From Halocaridina rubra (Eukaryota; Arthropoda; Malacostraca; Decapoda; Atyidae), in the NCBI GenBank assembly GCA_037179515.1, contig JAXCGZ010016601.1, positions 1-14,006 on the forward strand: a stretch of 14,006 nt of DNA, written 5' to 3'. A program made the position numbers and the translations under genes. How positions within the stretch are numbered: position 1 is the first letter of the stretch; every line of letters begins with the position of its first letter. This document shows, in pieces, positions 10,248-14,006 of this stretch. The notes under the pieces are model-generated. The model saw nothing but the letters and a program-made list of their open reading frames with translations. It searched no databases and was not told where the DNA came from.

Positions 10248-10416
10248 GTCATCGACTCTGAGGCGTCAGGTCGAGGGTTTGCGCCCCGTCACGGTCTGAG
10301 GGTAGCAAGGGCATGCACTCAGGGTAACGATTACATCTGCCAAAACAAGTCCTTCGCAAGAAGGCAACCGTCTTAGCCCTTGGTAGAAAAGGGGGTCCGT
10401 GACGTAAAGACGGAAC
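10248..10416 (+). mobile_element. Short insertion with 8-bp target duplication, possibly a 5'-truncated tRNA-derived SINE
   Basis: A 169-bp GC-richer segment is flanked by ATTTTATC at 10240-10247 and 10417-10424. Removing it plus one flank copy restores the sequence of the sister unit at about 11281-11315, so the boundaries are exact. Near its start GACTCTGAGGCGTCAGGTCG followed by AGGGTTTGCGCCCC resembles the anticodon-to-T-arm part of a tRNA (compare the B box). No A box and no poly-A tail are seen, so a 5'-truncated SINE is one reading and a MITE with 8-bp duplications (hAT-like) another. The antisense frame 10266-10493 is chance. Confidence 0.7.
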
Positions 10417-11637
10417 ATTTTATCTTCGATTACGTTTGCAGATGGGGTTCGTTCTAATGCTTTCCCCTCTTCTTCTGCTACCGCTGACGTCACGTGCTCA
10501 CCACTACCTCGCTTGGCTCTTACCTGTTGCGCACCTATAGAGTGAGTAGAATGTGTTTTACATTTAGGGATTGCATAATGAATTTTTTTTTTGTTTTTTA
10601 GTCTTGCTTTGGTTTTTATAATTTTTATTTTATCTTTCTTTACATTTACAGATAGAGGTTCGTTCTCCTACATCCTCCTCCTCTTCTGCTACCGCTGATG
10701 TCACGTGCTCACCGCTACCACGCTCGGCCCTTACCTGTTAATCACCATATAATAGAGTGAGTAGAATGTGTGTTATCTTTTTATATAAAGTGAGTAGAAT
10801 GTGTTTTATATATACATGTATTTTTTGTTACAGTAATTCAGGCGTTGCATAATGAAAAAAAATTTGTTTTCTAGTCTTGCTTTTGTTAATGGTTTCTTAC
10901 GTTTGGCAGATAGAGGCTCCTTCTCCTCTTCTTATACTGCTGATGTCACGTGCTCTCTGCCTCTATGCATGTCACCGTAAATAGAGAGTAGAATGTGTTA
11001 TTTATGTTTTTTTTGTTACAATAATTCAGGCATTGCATAATGATAGTTTTTTTTCGTTTTTTATTATTGCTTTTGTTAATTGTGTTTATTTTATCTCTGA
11101 TTACGATTGCGGATGGGGATCGTTCTAACGCTTCCCCCTCCTCTTCCGCTACCGCTAACATCACGTACTCACCGCCACCACGCTCGGCTCTTACCTGTTG
11201 CGCACTATAGAGTGAGTAGAATGTGCTATACATTTAGGCATTGCGTAATTTTTTTTTTCGTTTTTTAGTCTTAGTTTTTTAATTGTGTTTATTTTATCTT
11301 CGATTACGTTTGCAGATGGAGTTCGTTCTAACGCTTCCCCCTCTTCTTCTGCTACCGCTGACGTCATGTGCTCACCACTACCTCGCTTGGCCCTTACCTG
11401 TTGTGCACCTATAGAGTAAGTAGAATGTGTTTTACATTTAGGGATTGCATCATGAATTTTTTTTTCGTTTTTTAGTCTTGTTTTGGTTTTTATAATTTTT
11501 ATTTTATCTTTGTTTACATTTGCAGGTAGAGATTCGTTCTCCTGCATCCTCCTCCTCTTCTGCTACCGCTGACGTCACGTGCTCACCGCTACCATGCTCG
11601 GCCCTTACCTGTTGCGCACCTATAGAGTGAGTAGAAT

Positions 11638-12133
11638 ATTTCAAGAACATAAGAATATGGGACACTGCAACATGCTTACTGGCACACAAGAGGCAGCTCC
11701 ATTTTTGAATGATATTTGCAGCATGTCTAACCTATTCTATTCTACTCTACTTATTTATTCTATTTTTATGATTCTTCTAATATGCACTAACCTATTCATA
11801 CCCACCCTACCTCTGTCATATGTCTATCTAATCTACATTTGAAGGTGTCTAAGGTATTGGCATTTATTATCCTACTAAGAATCCTGTTCCATGCATCAGC
11901 TACTCTACGGTATTACCAAACCAATTTTCACCAATTTCCCTTCTGAACCTAAATTTATCAAGCTTAAATCCATTACCCATTACGAGTTCTGGTCTGATCA
12001 TGAATTTTTAAAACTTTATTAATATCACCCTTGTTAATCCCTTTAAACCATTTATACACCTCAATCATATCCCCCCAAACTCTGCACCTTTCTAGAGAAT
12101 GTAGATTAAGTTTTTCTAATCTGTCATATGGTA
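11638..12133 (-). mobile_element. Non-LTR retrotransposon 3' end (LINE, CR1/L2/Jockey-like)
   Basis: It interrupts a satellite unit between AGTGAGTAGAAT and ATTTAGG. On the minus strand, from 12133 toward 11820, broken frames give RLEKLNLHSLE, GDMIEVYKWFKGI, GFKLDKFRFR, DAWNRILSRIINANTLDTFK and RLDRHM. This is the well-known C-terminal signature of LINE reverse transcriptase ORFs (RLRGDLIE ... FSQRVVNAWN ... FKNRLD). The 3' untranslated part (11820 down to 11638) ends with TTCTTATGTTCTT, an octamer-like tail as in CR1-type elements. It is 5' truncated, frameshifted (doubled TAATGG) and has no clear target-site duplication. Confidence 0.8.
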
Positions 12134-12330
12134 AATTTAGGCTTTGCATAATTAAGATTTTTTTTTTTTTTTTTAGTCTTGCTTTGGTTATTTATAATTT
12201 TTATTTTATCTTTGTTTACATTTGCAGATAGAGGTTCGTTCTCCTGCATTCTCCACCTCTTCTACCACATACGTTACTTGCTCACGGCCACCATGCACGT
12301 CCCATGACTGTTGCCCACTGCATAAAAGAG

Positions 12331-12607
12331 TACAGTACAGTAATGTATGTTCATTTCTAGCTGTAAAGTAAATATGAATATCTTTTGTATACTTTTAAAA
12401 ATAGATACAGGGCTTTCTGCTTTGCTATGTAGTAATAAAATATATTTTTTACTAATCTTATATCTTTGGCATGGTGTGTCTATGTAAGGTTTGGAGCGTA
12501 TTTATGCCCTTTATCATTGTTTCCTATGGAAAATGACTTGTTTTTTCACGCGATTTTCCATTTACCAGACAGTTCTGAGAAGCTATTTAGGCATTATTCT
12601 GAGAACT

Positions 12608-12609
<2 letters not shown>
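12331..12609 (+). other. 3' untranslated region and 3' end of the main Tigger
   Basis: Homologous to the minus strand of 2905-3190 in element C: CTTTGGCATGGTGTGTCTATG here, CTTTGGCATAGTGTGTTTATG there, followed by TTTCCTATGGAAAATGACTTG-type sequence seen near Tigger ends and ending GAGAACTAGG before the TA tract. Confidence 0.6.
12434..12439 (+). terminator. Candidate polyadenylation signal AATAAA
   Basis: Canonical hexamer in the 3' region of the main Tigger. The aligned place in element C does not keep a perfect AATAAA. Position is plausible, use is unproven. Confidence 0.35.

Positions 12610-12704
<95 letters not shown>
12610..12704. repeat. (TA)n microsatellite between main Tigger 3' end and element D
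   Basis: About 95 bp of pure TA ending in ACTGTACAGT (12704-12713), where CTG-TA on the left looks like a transposon end and TA-CAGT on the right is the start of element D. The tract appears to lie within the last few bases of the main element's terminus. Confidence 0.97.
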
Positions 12705-12705
<1 letters not shown>

Positions 12706-12709
12706 TGTA

Positions 12710-12780
12710 CAGTGATCCTTCACTCTATTGCGTTTCTTACCCCGCGAATTCACTGTACCGCGATTATTTTTGCCAATTTT
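12710..12780 (+). repeat. 5' terminal inverted repeat of element D
   Basis: CAGTGATCCTTCACTCTATT, then GCGAATTCACTGTACCGCGA and TTTTTGCCAATTTTT. Aligns with the minus strand of 2831-2902 and resembles vertebrate Tigger ends in the ATTGCG blocks. TA at 12708-12709 is the presumed target site. Confidence 0.8.
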
Positions 12781-12859
12781 TTTTTTTAATATATGCAAAA
12801 ATATTAATATATTAAAAAAAATAAAATTTTTCAAGTATTTTAATTTTTTTATTGAAAAA

Positions 12860-13555
12860 AAAATTTCATTATTTAATTGATAAAAAAAATTTATTTTCCA
12901 GCCTACGAATAATAAAACAGTAAAAAATAGTAAAAAACATAAATTTAGATATATAACTCACAATATTGCATCATGTGAAATAGTGTCCGATAGCGTACAA
13001 TGTATTGGGGTCGCACCTACGTGAGCTAGCATATATATTAAAATTTCAAGTAGTTTCATGATTTTATTGATAAAAAAACGTATTTCTTAGCCTAAGAATA
13101 ACAAAACAGTAAAAAATAGTAAAAAAAAACATAAATACTAACAGTATTGCACCATGTAAAATACGATACCGGTATCAGCGTTACGGAAAACGAAAAGGGT
13201 CGAACCTACGTGAGATGTACATACAGTGTATTGAAATTTTCATTATTTTATTGATAAAACAAGTATTTCCTAGCCTAAGAGTAATAAAACAGTGAAAAAT
13301 AGTAAAAAACATAAATTTAGATATATAACTCACAGTATTGCATCATGTGAAATAGTGTCCGATAGCGTACAATGTATTGGGGTCGCACCTACGTGAGCTA
13401 GCATATATATTAAAATTTCCAGTAGTTTCATGATTTTCCTGATAAAAAAAAAACGTATTTCTTAGCCTAAGAATAATAAAACAGTAAAAAATAGTAAAAA
13501 ACCTAAATAGTAACAGTATTGCAACATGTAAAATTTGATACCGTTATCAGCGTGT
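12860..13555 (+). repeat. Four 5'-region repeats of 184-190 bp arranged as two dimers
   Basis: The TTGATAAA-type anchor recurs at about 12877, 13067, 13251 and 13439. Units 1 and 3 share GTGTCCGATAGCGTACAATG; units 2 and 4 share the TAACAGTATTGC and GATACCG..ATCAGCG variants, giving an ABAB pattern with a dimer period of about 373 bp. Each includes AATAAAACAGTAAAAAATAG-like sequence. Non-coding. Confidence 0.9.
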
Positions 13556-13688
13556 CGGACAAAGGCTTGCACCATCTTCCATTGTCTCGCCTCACTCGTT
13601 CAGTCTAACTCACGTGTGCGACGTTCACGTTGTGCTTATTAATACGTTGTGCTTGTGATTTATTTTCTTCACTTTTTCAACCTCTGCA
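13556..13688 (+). other. Leader upstream of element D exon 1
   Basis: GC-richer stretch (TGTCTCGCCTCACTCG, CACGTGTGCGACGTTCACGT) with a repeated ACGTTGTGCTT, followed by a pyrimidine-rich tract to the ATG at 13689. It contains an E-box CACGTG. Probably promoter plus 5' untranslated region; no experimental-type signal such as a strong TATA box is visible. Confidence 0.45.
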
Positions 13689-13894
13689 ATGCCTCCCAAG
13701 CATCCTTCATCTTCTAAGGCTTCTGGTAGTGAGACTAAGCGGCAAAGGAAGATGTTAACCATAACAGATAAGGTGAAACTCTTAGATATGTCGGCCGCTA
13801 TTTTGGCCTCAATGAATAACAGCCGTAAAGCTGTTGTTGGCTGCGGAATAATTTCGTCTTTGAATCTACAAACACCATTACCACCTCATTCACG
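13689..13894 (+). pseudogene. Tigger transposase exon 1, decayed, in element D
   Basis: MPPKHPSSSKASGSETKRQR followed by KMLTITDKVKLLDM is the canonical start of Tigger transposases and the first helix of the CENP-B-type helix-turn-helix. After residue 34 the expected loop and helix are missing; RYFGLNE, typical of the next helix, is found in another frame at about 13797-13817, so a deletion plus frameshift is present. The remaining 30-odd residues are unlike the family. The exon ends at CATTCACG followed by GTAAGT (13895-13900), a strong donor; unspliced, the frame stops at 13896-13898. Confidence 0.75.
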
Positions 13895-14006
13895 GTAAGT
13901 TTACCTATCATGTACATATAAATTTACGTTGCATGCTGTTATATATAAAGTAAAGGGTGGCTTTTTAACAGTGCAGGGAGGGTTTATACAGTAAAAGTAA
14001 AAATAA
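13895..14006 (+). other. Intron start of element D, homologous to element A minisatellite
   Basis: GTAAGTTTACCTATCATG opens the segment, followed by AATTTACGTTGCATGCTGTT and GTGCAGGGAGGGTTTATACA. The whole stretch aligns with one unit of the array at 230-1618. It runs off the window, so whether it is amplified here cannot be seen. Confidence 0.8.

Larger units (their letters stand above)
9691..11640 (+). repeat. Higher-order duplication of a four-unit block in the satellite
   Basis: TCACCATATAATAGAGTGAG occurs at about 9691 and again at 10742, and the order of unit variants after each is the same, including a double donor block (AGTGAGTAGAATGTG twice within 50 bp) and the CTATGCATGTCACCGTA variant. 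The first block is about 1051 bp, the second about 175 bp shorter because it lacks the insertion at 10248-10416. Confidence 0.85.
9036..12330 (+). repeat. Terminal-exon satellite: about 13 tandem units with splice-site-like borders
   Basis: Units of roughly 170-250 bp each contain a T-rich tract, an acceptor-like TTTGCAG, TTGGCAG or similar, an exon-like segment of about 100 bp and a donor-like ATAGAGTGAGTAGAATGTG. Acceptor-like ends lie near 9094, 9284, 9413, 9613, 9857, 10057, 10441, 10651, 10908, 11111 (mutated to GCGG), 11314, 11525 and 12226. The exon-like part aligns with the end of the transposase gene (7760-7880), so the array is an amplification of the gene's 3' end. No unit-long conserved reading frame is maintained; several units contain stops and one-base differences. 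The unit near 9284 is shortened. Insertions sit at 10248-10416 and 11638-12133. The minus-strand frames here are antisense chance frames. Confidence 0.88.
12710..14006 (+). mobile_element. Element D: 5' part of another Tigger-like transposon (continues beyond window)
   Basis: It begins with CAGTGATCCTTCACTCTATT after a TA, and continues with an AT-rich subterminal stretch like that of element A, dimeric repeats, a leader, a decayed Tigger exon 1 (13689-13894), a GTAAGT donor, and the start of the minisatellite of element A. This shows that A is a deletion derivative of a D-like element that kept the termini and an expanded intron. The 3' part lies outside the window. Confidence 0.78.

Noticed and set aside
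10248..10320. A functional tRNA gene
   Set aside because: Only an anticodon-to-T-arm-like stretch is visible; no acceptor stem pairing, no D arm and no A box. Treated as a possible SINE remnant.
9825..11689. Frames of 60-118 codons on both strands in the satellite as a family of small proteins (minus-strand TSAVAEEEGEALERTPSA motif)
   Set aside because: The motif recurs only because the DNA unit recurs. It is antisense to the exon-derived segment, lacks consistent starts and is broken in several units.
11579..12231. Plus-strand frames at 11579-11842 and 12031-12231
   Set aside because: They run across or antisense to the LINE fragment, whose minus strand carries recognisable reverse-transcriptase C-terminal sequence.

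Overview
This is a eukaryotic, repeat-dominated intergenic window with no recognisable single-copy host gene. Very long (TA)n tracts, (GATA)n, (ATT)n and (CT)n microsatellites, Tigger-type (pogo/Tc1-mariner superfamily) transposons and a fragment of non-LTR retrotransposon reverse transcriptase are what one expects in an arthropod genome. A decapod crustacean (shrimp, crab or crayfish) is my best guess; this is inference from repeat style, not proof.

Layout. (1) 1-1697: a (TA)n tract, then element A, a non-autonomous Tigger-like element with diverged terminal inverted repeats (TIRs) around a ~160-bp minisatellite. (2) 1699-2902: (TA)n, a minus-strand LINE fragment, then a palindromic (foldback) block ending in a Tigger-type TIR. 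(3) 2905-3936: element C, a minus-strand, internally deleted relative of the main Tigger. (4) 3937-4062: a (TA)n tract separating the head-to-head 5' ends of C and the main element. (5) 4063-12609: the main Tigger element on the plus strand. It has a 5' region, three tandem copies of the first coding exon (4339, 4545, 6049), a nearly full-length transposase reading frame broken by three 1-nt frameshifts (6049-7813), and a long 3' part built of ~13 tandem copies of the end of the transposase exon. The 3' part is interrupted by a nested Tigger MITE (element B, 7968-9035, carrying a second foldback block), a ~169-bp SINE-like insertion (10248-10416) and a LINE 3' end (11638-12133). (6) 12610-14006: (TA)n, then element D, the 5' end of another Tigger with its own TIR, dimeric 5' repeats, a decayed exon 1 (13689-13894) and a splice donor leading into the same minisatellite that fills element A. 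D runs off the window.

How the parts relate. One lineage (main element and C) encodes or derives from a CENP-B/TIGD1-like transposase whose terminal exon has become a satellite array with splice-site-like borders and recurrent CRE/E-box motifs. A second lineage (A, B, D and the TIR at 2831-2902) shares a different TIR type and has carried at least two unrelated payloads: an intron-derived minisatellite and a foldback palindrome. Nothing here suggests an operon, CRISPR array or RNA gene. The most interesting structure is the exon-derived satellite inside a transposon and the modular exchange of payloads between shared TIRs.
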